A stretch of DNA of 64,000 nt from Spironucleus salmonicida (taxonomy: Eukaryota; Fornicata; Diplomonadida; Hexamitidae): positions 1,546,001-1,610,000 of the forward strand of contig CM035318.1 in assembly GCA_000497125.2 (NCBI GenBank), in the 5' to 3' direction. The notes beneath the pieces are model-generated. The model made no database searches and was not told the origin of the DNA. It saw only the letters and a list, made by a program, of their open reading frames with translations. Numbering within the stretch: position 1 is the stretch's first letter; every line of letters begins with the position of its first letter. Shown here piece after piece: positions 34,914-45,756 of this stretch. The position numbers and the translations under genes were made by a program.

Positions 34914-35906
34914 TCACTTAATTTTATTAGAATTTAAGATTTATAATAGTAAATCAGACATAACTGATAATTTTTAGTTTATTTCTTAGAGGAGTAAGAT
35001 ATTATCTGACCCAGTAGCCTTATTTTCTGATTCTGAAAAAGTAAAACTAGACGACATTTCTACTCCTACTAAGCTAGATAATGTTTCATTAGTTAAATTA
35101 CCTGTTTTTGAAAAATCAATTTTATTCTTTGAAGTCGGTAATACCAATTCATTCTTGTTGTTATTAGAATAATTAAACGACTAACTGAACAGTTTCTTTT
35201 TAATATTAGATGTAAAGGACTGGAATTGCTATCTTAAAGAAATATGAAATAAATGAATATCAAAATTAGTATTGGTTTATTTCGCCACACACCAACCAAA
35301 ATTATGTGGTTGTATAACTAAATTTTAATATGAAAACTGACATTTAGTAATTAAATTTGTTATAGTACTTGATGATAAATGCAGCATAGAATCTAATAAG
35401 ATTGTATCTCTCACATTTGTAACTAAATGTTTACTAAAATTAAATGATTGATAAATTAACTAAAATATGTGTAGGCTTGATATTAAAAAAACTTTATCTA
35501 ACAATGAATATATACTATTTTAACAATTTTATTCTAACTCTAAATCTTACTAATATGCAAAGTTAATACCGGTAAATACATACAAATAACCATTATGTTA
35601 CTCAATTCCATATAATGATCCCTAAAAACCAAAACATAATAATTAGAGCACATTTTTGCAATAAATTGTACTTTAATTACCTTCCAATTTATAAATATTA
35701 CTTTCATATTAACAAAACCAAGAAGTAGCACAATAAAAACACTTGAATTTACTACTTAGCTATGTCTTCTAAATTTTAATATCACTAATTTTAATATCGA
35801 CAATATTATAATCTTTGTCAAACTCAATACCCTTACCATCATTAAAACAGTACTACTTCCCATTTTATGAATAATAAAATGTCATATCATCTAAATCAAC
35901 TTTCAT
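34914..35906 (-). CDS. Hypothetical protein, 330 aa
   Basis: ATG 35904-35906 (MKVDLDDMTFYYSQNGKQY) to TGA. The N-terminal ~120 residues alternate aromatic and polar residues like a beta-rich domain with several Cys (KFKCFYCATSWFCQYE). The C-terminus has a Ser/Thr-rich linker (TGNLTNETLSSLVGVEMSSS) and a closing helix (LLLQEINQKLSVMSDLLLQIL). No known family is recognised. It lies 104 bp upstream of glycogen synthase on the same strand; no functional link is implied. Confidence 0.7.
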
Positions 35907-35937
35907 TTTTATATACAAATAATTTGAGATGCAAATA

Positions 35938-37347
35938 TCACTATCTATAAAACTAGATAGTATTTTATTGCTTAATTTAATTTGTAGCAGCTCTAGTCAT
36001 TTCAATAGCTTGCATTCGTTATTGCAGATCTGGACTGGCTGCTAATTTTCTAGCTTGTGTAATAATTTCATAAGGTTTTTAATTTTTTATATTCAATTGC
36101 TTCTGATTTATAAGATATTCAATAAATATATCAGGGTCATCCTTAGGTATAAATTTTTCACCTTAGCTGGGCTTTGGTATTCTAAATGTTTATTTAACAG
36201 GTGATGTTGGTCTTGATAAAGTTTAAATAAGTTAAAATTCACGTTTTCTTTCATACTATTCTCTATTTAATGTAGCTTAAAATTATCTTACTTCTATGTT
36301 AGCAGCATTTTCTTTCCGTTTTAATAATAATTGGTTTCTTTGCTGCGCAGCACTTTAAATCTTTTCAGCTTATTTAGAAATAGTCTCTGATTGGCGTTAT
36401 AATAGTTAATTCTATATATCAATATTTGCTTTTTCTTAAGTTCTACTTAATTTTTATTATTATTCATGGATTCTTGACTATTTTTCAAAATTAATTTTTT
36501 TTCTTTAAACTTCAGAATGCTATAGCTTTTCTTATTAAATTTATTAATAATAATCGCTTCTATCTTATATTGACTGACAGTACGTAGTGTGTCGTAACTA
36601 TTATTACAATGCACGATCATAATTCTCTTTTTATTTTAATCGTTCTTGACTTCTTTTATTTTATCTTAGAACTGCGGTTCTTTATTCTTTTTCAATATAT
36701 TATTTTTCAAACTCTTTGAGTTTTTCTTGTTATTATAATTAATAATTATTATAAGTTTATTAAAGTTTTATTGTATCGTTTTCTTATTTAACTAATAAGT
36801 GTCTCTATTTCTCTGTTAAGTTTTTTTCTATTATTTTTTGAGCCTATTATTAACCATTAAATGTTTGCTATAATTACTTTAAAGCTTTCTAGTTTTAATC
36901 TTGTATATGCTAGTCTTTCTTCTGCTAATATTACTAAAACATCTCTCTACTCAGTGTTAGACGCTATTTGCAATTAACAGTCTAGGTCACTACATTGGAA
37001 TCCAATTTAAATTGATTATATTAATAGTTTTCTTACTAAATATCCTTTTTGACACCATTTACTTTAACCGGACTTTAAGTTTACTTAATCTACTTCTATC
37101 TAGTATTATTAAAAATTACATATTTTTTTAAATTTTACGGTTTATTTAGCGCTTTCCATTCTAATTATGGTATACCATTTTCTATTATCGTTAATCGTTC
37201 TTTTTCAATTAACTATTTAATATTCTCTAATTCTATTTCTAACTTTTATTATAGTTCATATGTTGGTGCAAATTATTCAAAAAATTCTTAAACTACTCCT
37301 AAACGTTTCATAGCTAATTAATATCTTGGTGAATTTTAGCGTTTCAT
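35938..37347 (-). CDS. Gln-rich coiled-coil protein, 469 aa
   Basis: Nearly all of the protein is predicted coiled coil, with runs of Gln, Glu, Lys and Arg (KEQRTAVLRQNKRSQERLKQ; EISKQAEKIQSAAQQRNQ) and many Gln encoded by TAA/TAG. N-terminal MKRQNSPRYQLAMKRLGVVQ and a central PSQGEKFIPKDDPDIFIEYL segment are the only non-repetitive parts. It is likely a cytoskeletal or flagellar structural protein. A candidate short upstream frame ends by overlapping this ATG. Confidence 0.75.
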
Positions 37348-37681
37348 TTGATAATTAATATTATTATTCTTATATAATATACTTAAGGCGTATCAAATGA
37401 TTGCAACATATCAAGGTTTAATAAACTTGTAAGGAAATTACTTTCGAATACCACTAAATATTCTGTAGCATAGGAAAACTCAAGATTTATTAATTTTATA
37501 ATTGGATGATAATTATTTATATCTCTTAAATTTTGTCACTTTTAAAATAAATAAAACACGTTTTTCTAGTCTTTAAGCATCTTAATTAATCCCATAAAAA
37601 TTATTAGATAAATATTTTTAGACACTAGACCCTGAGATAGCATTCTAAATTTAAAAATATAAATAAAATCTTTTTGTATAA
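37348..37681. other. Intergenic region (334 bp) with a TGA-interrupted minus-strand frame
   Basis: No firm gene. A minus-strand frame (about 37344-37657) reads like protein (KNVFYLFQK, then QNLRDINNYHPIIKL and EYLVVFESNFLTSLL) but has one internal TGA and its final TGA overlaps the ATG of the downstream coiled-coil gene. It could be a chance frame, a decayed gene or a gene with an intron I cannot place. Confidence 0.4.
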
Positions 37682-38317
37682 ATGAATGAACTTATTTTAG
37701 AAAATAATTATTTCTTCCTCACTTAATTGAATGCTTCATTTAGTTATAATGATTTTGAATTTACTGATTATGTATTTAAATTAGATTATTAGCATGATTT
37801 AGTTTATAATTACGCTAATGATACATTTGTTTTAATTGCTGATAAGTTATTTAAATTATAACAATATAATATTGTTCTCTACCAAGATCATACTATAGAT
37901 ATTCAAATTATAAATAATAATTTTATTGTGTTTAAATAAAACGACTCAGCTTTTTTAGATTAAACTATAATCCACACGTATTAAGATTTTAAACTTTAAT
38001 TGGATAAAAATATATTATTATTTAATGATGGTATAAACTATTCGTTAACATAAGATGAGTTATTATACTTCAAATGTAACTTAATTTCTTCAAGAAATTT
38101 AAACTTATTTTTTATTTCAGCTGATACTTTTTTAAATCTATAAGGTGATGTTTTTGTTTTAGAATTAGGTTTTGCTGGAATTTTTACAACGTCATCTTTT
38201 AACGTTACCCTATCAAATAATATATTTGTTATAAACAAATAATTTTTTCATAATGTTTCAAATTTTGATTACAATAAAAATTATTTTGACTTATTATATA
38301 AGAAGATAAAATAGTGA
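37682..38317 (+). CDS. Hypothetical protein, 211 aa
   Basis: ATG 37682-37684 (MNELILENNYFFLTQ) to TGA 38315-38317. Many Phe, Asn, Asp and Leu residues in short strands (FVLIADKLFKLQQYNIVLY; VFVLELGFAGIFTTSS) suggest a beta-rich fold such as one face of a propeller or a PH-like domain. No signal peptide or membrane span, and no family match. The minus strand here also carries a 66-codon frame, which I regard as a shadow. It is divergent from the Gln-rich coiled-coil gene by 334 bp. Confidence 0.62.
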
Positions 38318-38363
38318 TTTATAAAATCATTTTATATACCGTAGTTTATTTTTCAAGATATGA

Positions 38364-38765
38364 ATGTTCATTTAATTGCTAAACTACGAGTTAATATTAT
38401 GCAACGACTCAAGATTATTACTTATTGCTAACTAGCAGCCTAAAAATTAAACAAGATCGTCCTATAAATTAATATCCAATTAACTAATTTCTTTACCTAA
38501 AACATTTATATTAGAAAAATTAATAATATTCTTTGATAATAATTTACTGTCTTTCTAAATAGGTTCTATAAAATTAATTCTTTTATTACACTTAATATTA
38601 AGTTTCATATTATCGATACATATATTGTTTCTGTTTAATCCAAAATTGACCTATATCTAAAAACTAATAATTGTTTAAATTTAAACTTTTTTTGAAGATT
38701 ATTCTAACAAAATTTACAAATTCTATAACAAATTGTCTTAATTGCAATGTTATGAAAACTATTGA
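38364..38765 (+). CDS. Hypothetical protein or N-terminal exon, 133 aa
   Basis: ATG 38364-38366 to TGA 38763-38765, 46 bp after the previous stop. The start (MFIQLLNYELILCNDSRLLLIANQQ) has the look of a real N-terminus, followed by a hydrophobic stretch (IKLILLLHLILSFILSIHILFLF) that could be a membrane helix. The same reading frame continues, with interruptions, through the next 1.7 kb, so this may be the first part of a larger gene and not a complete protein. Function unknown. Confidence 0.45.
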
Positions 38766-40454
38766 GTTTAAGTTGTCGAATTTTTTTTCACATTCAAGAA
38801 TAGTATAATTTTAGTAATATTTAGATTAGCAGAGTATTATATGATCTGTTATTAACAGTGATTAAACATTAGTTAATACTGATTCATATTAATTAAAGAA
38901 AATATAATTTTATTCGAAAAGACTGTTATTTATCGTATATTATCATCTGACTTTACAGGATCGAATTTAAATATTAGATCAAACCCACGTAAAGCTTAAA
39001 ATAATTTTTTTCCTTAACTTTCACCTATAATAGATTATATTCTTTATATCTATAATTATTAAATATCTTACAATTTAAATAAATTTTCATTTTTTAACTT
39101 CTATATTTCAATATTGGATAACAAAGGTATAAAATCTAAATTTTGACTAGATATTTTTGTATAAAATATATTTTATGCAATAAAATTTAAATGGGTAGAT
39201 GAAGATAACTTATTCGATAAGTATGATATCAATGGATTTGAACCTGCACCAATAGTGATAGAAATCGATAATTGTTTTTACAAATCTTATTAAATTTTTT
39301 ACATGTATGCATAAATAGACTATTCTGAAACAAATCCTGAAATATTAATAAAACATTCAAAGCAAGAATAAGGCATTACTTCAGCAGATATTTATCTAAT
39401 ATATTCATAAAAACAATTAGATATTAAACTATATCTTTGATTATTATAGGATATAATCTAAAGATTAATCTAAACTTATAATTTTTTCAAGGACTAAATA
39501 TGTTATCCAATCTAAATTTAATATTTTGCAGCAATCTAGTTAAAATATAATATCTTTTCATTCTCTATAACAACTATTGGAAAGCCAGAATATTTTTCAA
39601 GATTATCAAATATTAGGGATGAAATATAAAAATTATCAATTGATATAAAAATATAGAACTAAGAAACACCTTTGCTAGGCTATTATCCATAAGGTCTATT
39701 GTAAATAAGGTACTAAACCGCATTTAATTTTTATTTGTATTCTAAATTGTCCTATTCAATGAGCTAAAATTAGGGTAATAACTACTAATTACTTATACTA
39801 ACAATATTAGGTGACAAAGACAGTTATTTAACAGGTGAATATAAAGCAGATTATTAAGAAAGCTATAAATATTATATTTAAGTTTACACTAAGTCAGGTT
39901 AAGATTAAATAGATTTTATATCTACAACTTCTGGTATGGATATGAGCGTGTCTAAGGTTTAGTCTATGTCTATTTAAAAAGGCTTACATAATATTTCATA
40001 ATTATAATTATAATCATATTAAAATTGAATAGTATTATGTTAATATCTAAACTTCTATAAGTCTAAAATTTCGTGACTGTTTATTGATTCCAATATCCAT
40101 CCCGGTAATAATATAGGATACTTTGTTCCATATTTTTAAAATGTGCTAGACGATAAATTTTACGCAATTATATGAGTTATTTTTGGACTAAATTAGAATA
40201 CAATCAATCCACTATGCAAACCAATTATTTAACGGAGATATGTAGTCGGTGGATCTAGCCTGCCATTCAGCCAAAATAGAAATCCAGTAAATAAATTAGA
40301 AATTTTATGTTATTATAATTATTAATCTTGTTTATTTTATTTCTTTTTTCTGTAGTCTTTATAATTAGATCCTAGAGGATCTAATTACTCAGATCTAATT
40401 CTATACATTAAATTTTTATTACTTTAATTATATATAAGTATCATTATTATATAA
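38766..40454 (+). pseudogene. TGA-interrupted gene or unresolved spliced gene in one frame
   Basis: In the frame shared by the 38364 frame and POLE2, stretches are clearly protein-like: FKWVDEDNLFDKYDINGFEP near 39190, SRLSNIRDEIQKL near 39600, and GDKDSYLTGEYKADYQESY plus STTSGMDMSVSK at 39811-39960. Seven in-frame TGAs (38859, 38880, 39144, 39438, 40026, 40074, 40173) interrupt it, plus the one closing the 133-aa frame. A good intron end (ACTAACAATATTAG) occurs near 39810, so some of the gene may be spliced; otherwise it is a decayed gene or one that reads TGA as sense. The number of TGAs overall is near the chance level, but their absence over 39441-40025 is not. I do not recognise the protein. 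Confidence 0.45.
40363..40386. other. Perfect 10-bp hairpin upstream of POLE2
   Basis: AATTAGATCC, loop TAGA, GGATCTAATT. A partial third copy (AGATCTAATT) follows at 40391-40400. It lies about 70 bp before the POLE2 ATG, at the end of the interrupted frame. It may be a 3'-end processing signal or a promoter element; no direct evidence. Confidence 0.6.
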
Positions 40455-41972
40455 ATGAGTCTTAAAGCTTAAATTTTGTAGTAGCTTAATTTTATGTAAA
40501 TTAGGATCACCCCTGATGGTAAATAACTACTGGAGAAGATACTTATTGATATTGTCGATCCAATCTAGTATATAAAATAAATTTTTTCTATAGCATCAGC
40601 AGATATATTAGATGCTAAATAAATTTAATTACTAATTCTTTAAAATTAGCCATCTTCTGCGTTTAATATTTAATCTTATTCCGTGTTTCAAACAATGTTC
40701 TTAATATAAACCATTTAACATTATAATGGTACTTTTACCTATCGCTAAAAATAAAAATTTGATAATAATCTTAAATTTTATTATTAAATGTATAGCAATG
40801 TTACTAGCTTTGAGGATAAATTTTTAAGTCTACTTGCATCCTAATATGGCATTACGAATTAGAGTTGTACAAAATCCCATTAGTATAAATAAATTATTCA
40901 AGCCTTATTTCATCTTCAATCATTATCATATAGTGTTAATAATCCAGACTAATTAATTGGAACCATTTGTATATTATAGGGATAGTATTTAACTGATAGC
41001 TAGACATCTATTTTATTTAACTTATAGCAAAATATTTTTACGTCTCTTTCATACATATATACTGATTCAATAGTTTTAGTTTTAGGAACTTATTAAAATA
41101 ATATCTTTAATATTATTGGTATCGCACCACCAGTGTATGATACAAAATTTATTCATAAAGTTTAATATGTAAATCCAAAGATAGCTATACCAAGCCAAGC
41201 AAAACCTTATTTTTTAATTCTAAAGACCGTCACTTCATATCTCGCGTTCAGTCGGTTCAAAGCATTGCTGCAGTAGCTACCAGTGTCCCCTTCTCATATT
41301 TTCGTGTTCAACTGGTCTTTTGCGAGTCACGGCGATTTTACGCTGCCTCCCAATGTTGCGCGAGCACTGACCTCGGCTAACCTCTTGCAGGAGGTGGTGC
41401 GGATTCATCACCCTAACACAAGGCTCGTGTTGGGACCCATAGGCGATGTATGCGTTACCGATACTAGAGTATTTCCCCAGGTGCCCAACGATGAGCTGTA
41501 GGCTCTTTTCCCGTGCGATATCATACAGGATCCGACTGTCTTCAGCTATGGAAAGAGCCGTATTTTGATCCATGGTGTCCAGATCACGCAGCAGGTCAGA
41601 TGCAGCGCTCAAAATGAGCGGCTGGAATCCACTGTCAAGCTGGGCGCGTATGAGCAGGTTGATCAGGTTTCTGAATTCCCGGCTAACCAGACTGTTCACC
41701 CGGAGGACCGCAATATCATCGCTGAGTCGCTGCTGCAAACCATAATCGTACAACAGAATTGCACGCCGGCCCCTTCATCTAGCTTCCTGAAGCTCACGGA
41801 CTCTATGTGCAACTTTCACTTCGATACACTAATTTTGATCTAGGAGGACCTGCAGCAGTACAACTGCCAGATTCACGGCAAGCGGTGCGCCGTAGTCCCA
41901 GATTTTGGAAAGGGAGCGTACTGCACTGTGGCAGGCTGCCACGGCGTGAGTAGCATCGCGTTCTACGAGTGA
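40455..41972 (+). CDS. POLE2: DNA polymerase epsilon subunit B (POLE2/Dpb2), 505 aa
   Basis: Second subunit of the leading-strand replicase, binding the Pol epsilon C-terminus and CMG. The N-terminus (MSLKAQILQQLNFMQIRITPDGKQLLEKIL) matches the family's small helical domain. An OB region follows, then the inactive calcineurin-like phosphoesterase fold: YFLILKTVTSYLAFSRFKALL, SHIFVFNWSFAS, TRLVLGPIGDVCVTDTRVFPQ, and a C-terminal DTLILIQEDLQQ ... VVPDFGKGAY. Length is close to the human 527 aa. From residue 250 on, the gene lies in repeat R2 and GC jumps from about 25% to 50% at 41205 without breaking the frame. This is the only complete copy in the window. Confidence 0.88.
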
Positions 41973-43540
41973 CTGAACTTTTTTGGGGCATACATCAGCC
42001 GGGAACGCCGTTTGAAAATTCACATCACTAGGGGTCTAAGAATAGGAAATATAACCTCACTGGCCGTGGCCAAACTTGCTTCCCAGCAGCTTGACTCCCT
42101 TCTTGGCGCTCTCCTTCCCGGCAAGCTTCGGCATCAATCTTGCCAGGATCAGCTCAATGAAGCCAAACTTGCTGCCGAACCCGCGCACCTTCAGGGCTAT
42201 AACGAACTCGCAGTACCTTGAGTCTGTCTCTGTAATCGCAGAGTTCTGGATCTTCTCCATGAGCACGGCCGAATCCTCCCAGGCCGTTCTAATTTCCAGC
42301 AAGGTTGTGTTGTACTGATCGAGTACCCCAAAATCTCCCTACTCTAGGGCATTGGCGACACTGTCGTTGAACTTTGTGATCTTCTGGTCACGCGAATCGC
42401 AGATGAACTGCCGCACGGCCTCCTTCAACTGTTACTGTAGCGACTCCAGCGCCTTCGGAAGAGTGGGAAGCAGCATATCCGCAAGTTCAATATTGCCCTG
42501 GATGGTCTATATTGGAAGGCTGACCCAGCTCTCGGGGTCTTTGAACTCGAACTCTGTCACGGACGGCCGCATGTCAATCTAGCGCGACACAATAATCCGA
42601 GAGTTGTCAAACACCAGAATCAGTTTGGTCAAGAAAGGCGATATGAGACTGTACTGTATTGTCGAAACAGGGTCTATCAGTACCTAGGAGCCATCGTTGA
42701 CGAGCAGCACATAATACTCATTAACAAGCACCTGGGTGCAGAGACGCGCTACGAACGCCTGGTAGCCGCAACCACTGAGCAGTGCCTGGAGCAACATGGC
42801 GTGCTCGAAATAGTCTCCGCCGCACACGCTGAACACCTGGTCCAGGCTCATCCGAGTCTCCAGCTGGAAACTGCCTAGTTACTGTTCGGTGTAGTACCGG
42901 ACTAGCGTATCCGGTATGAATGGCACGCTAGCCGCAAAGGCTATACAGTCGTCGATTTTCTTAATACTAAACTATAGTATCAGCTTCTACGTCTGTATCT
43001 CCGAGGGAAGGAGCTAATTTATGAACACCTGGTCACCTTTCACGTTGTTCACGAACAAGGTAATACCCCGCTGCTCGTAGGACTACCTGATAGAATACTT
43101 TTTGAGGTACGCTCTTTTCTGCCGAGTGGTCATCTGCTGCATCCGCTCCTGTTCGTTGATACTCGATTCTGCGCTTAGCTACCCAGTTCGTGTCTAGATC
43201 TGCTCAATTCTCTGCATTTTTTGTCCAAACTCTGAGGGGAGCTACCCTGTATACTAGCTACTATCAAGGTTGCAGAAATAAACATCCCCCTTCTTGCTTT
43301 CCTACTACTGCGAAACAGGGGTGCGAGGTGGATCAAAGGTGAGAATTATTTGGATAGATGCTGTCTGCAGGTAGATTTCTCCTTCCACCGATTATTTTAA
43401 AAACAAGCTACGGAGAGGTATCGTCACTTGCGATTCTGCGATATATGAGTTATCGTTGGGGTTGTGCTCATAGAGGATAAGCTTGACAGCATATGGGAAC
43501 GATGCGATAGCTTCATCTGATGCATCATATCCTAAAAACT
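41205..43540. repeat. Repeat R, copy 2 (2,336 bp, direct copy of 18984-21319)
   Basis: Same length and orientation as copy 1, with about seven substitutions and no indels. The left flank is the POLE2 5' half; the right flank is unrelated AT-rich DNA (43541 on). Boundaries coincide with the abrupt GC change. A 10-bp inverted pair, CAAAACCTTA at 41200-41209 and TAAGGTTTTG at 43546-43555, lies across its two ends; copy 1 lacks it. Confidence 0.95.
42054..43540 (-). pseudogene. CC2D2A: Headless CC2D2A 3' fragment (duplicate of 19833-21319)
   Basis: Contains the C2/transglutaminase-like C-terminal ~495 residues of CC2D2A with an intact frame and TGA at 42054-42056, but upstream of 43540 the sequence is non-homologous and lacks the first ~880 codons. 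It differs from copy 1 by a few substitutions. Without its 5' part it is probably a non-functional by-product of the duplication. Confidence 0.85.
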
Positions 43541-43897
43541 ATTTTTAAGGTTTTGTTAATTTTACGATATTAGTAAAATTTTAATATTATGATTAAATAC
43601 ATTAGCTTTTAATATTAGTGTTTTCAATTATATCTTAAATTATATGATGTATTAGGAAAATAGAGGAAGTATTGTAGAAAAATCAATAAAATTTGAAATA
43701 ATATCATTACTTCGTTATAACTACTAGCAGTAGATATATATAGTTACCTTTCAGTAAAATATTTATATATTATTTAATCAGTTATAATTATATAAACAAT
43801 AAATATAAAGTGAAATGCCACAATAATAATTTAGGATTTTAATAAAGTGATAAATATACTTAATCTAATTGAATTCTTAGTATGATAACGTATTACA
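43541..43897. other. Intergenic region, nothing recognised
   Basis: About 357 AT-rich bases between repeat R2 and the M3 peptidase stop. It begins with the inverted copy TAAGGTTTTG (43546-43555) and holds no convincing frame or RNA gene. Confidence 0.6.
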
Positions 43898-45715
43898 TCA
43901 CTTGAGCCCCATTCTATTAAAATATGGATCGAGTGAGCACTCACCTGCATAATTATAAATAGAGATTGCTGGGTCTTATGCATTTCCTACACTTAAAATA
44001 TTTTCAACAAATGTTTATAGGTCTTATTCTTATAAAAATGCATCAAATAAAAAACTTGAGAAGACATTTGACCATAAATAACTATAATATCCACATGTGT
44101 AATCATGACTATTGCCAAAAATATGATTAAAACTGCGTACAATAGATTTTTTTTATATTTAAGGAAAAATATTATACTTATTGGTTATATCCTTGATAAA
44201 TTCATCTAAATCTCCACCTTTAAAATTTTCATGTAATTCTAGGTCTAATTATCCTAATTCTATTTAACGCATTATAGATATTGAATTTCTAAATTTATTA
44301 CGTTTAATAATATTATTTAATTGTTAGCTTGTTAGTTTTTGTCCATCATCATCTTAAGATAATTACAATAGGAATTATTCGTTTTCTAAAAAATTTTCAA
44401 AAAATTAAGATGGAATCTCTACAAAATCCCATGGAATATCTAATGATGTTTACGATTTAAATATAGACTCACCGTACATACCATGTAGTGCATGACCCAG
44501 TTCATGTAAAATGGTATGAGCCTCATTATATTCAAAATATTTTGTTTAAGAAGGAAAGTTAGCTTAAATAGAAAATATCTTACTAGATATTTATTAAAAC
44601 CAACCTCCTTATTATTTTTTATCACGCTAATATAGATCAAAATATAACTATACATTCTTGACATCATTTATTTTTATATTATAGCCAAAGACATCGTCTG
44701 CCCAGGCAAGGTCAGTAATAAGATCGAAAATAATATTAAGTTTTGACTGCAAAAATAATATAATATTATTTATGAATTTCTTTTTAGGAAAAAATTTAAG
44801 AACTGATTTAATATCAAATATTTCTTTTTATATAAGTTTTTCAAAATAATATGTTAGATTCCAAGGCTGAAGATTATTATTTGAAATTAATTACAGGTCA
44901 AGGATGTCCTTATCAAACGATGGTTTAATTTTATCGTAAATATTATTATAAAAATTCGTTAATTATTATTTTGATGAAACCATTCTACCTTATAGCATAT
45001 AATCTATTGTTGAATCAAAACCATGTTATTAGGACATTTTTTGTTTTAGAACTATTTACTTTTTAATATTTTACTCATTGTCTAAATTTTTATTCTATAA
45101 AAATAACCAATATTATTTTCTTAAATTTTCATCTGAAGCATAAGTCATAACTTAAGTACTGACCGACAACGAAGCATTTAAAATGATAATGCTATTTTTT
45201 ATAAATTAACACTAATAAATTTCATCTAATCCATCTAGATTGAATTTACTTGCATCTAAAATAAGTTGGCGAATATGTAACTCTTAGACAATATTTTATG
45301 AAAATTAATTTTTTAATTATTAAAGTTATAATATATCAAAAGAGTTTAATTTTTATAATTATAGGCGCTAAATTTGCAAAAATCTGGATTCCTCAGTATT
45401 TTTTGATTTGTAATTCTTAATAAATTAACTATATTAAGTTAGTGTATCTTTTTCTAGTTGTAATAAAATAACTGAACTAAATGCAAAAAATTTTATATAT
45501 CCTAAAACTTAGTTAAGATGTAGAGAAAACAAAAATAGTGTTTTAACTTAAGCTAGTAACTCATCTAGATCAAAAATAGATTCAATTATTTAGATCGAAT
45601 TAAGTTTATTGACAAAATACTATTCAAACATGTTGAGTGATTAAATAAGATTGTCTTCATCTAATAATTTCCAATTAATATTATTATTGTAAACATTTTT
45701 AAGTAAATCATCCAT
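43898..45715 (-). CDS. M3-family zinc metallopeptidase (thimet oligopeptidase-like), 605 aa
   Basis: Cytosolic oligopeptidase. The zinc site HELGHALHG (first His about residue 404) fits the M3 HExxH motif preceded by EAHTIL, with the downstream Glu expected in VEIPSQFFENFLEN; the SQFFEN block is diagnostic of the thimet oligopeptidase/Dcp family. The C-terminal DYTCGYYSYLWSNVFSSFLFDAF matches the family's GYYSYLW.. block that shapes the substrate channel. Full length, without a targeting peptide. ATG 45713-45715. Bacterial Dcp-type origin or an ordinary eukaryotic TOP cannot be told apart by eye. Confidence 0.92.
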
Positions 45716-45756
45716 TTAAAATGGAGATGAATAATAAATAATATATAATAACATTA

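Noticed and set aside
34930-35242. Plus-strand frame of ~100 codons ending KDWNCYLKEI.
   Set aside because: No ATG fits, and the minus strand gives a complete 330-aa gene covering the same bases.
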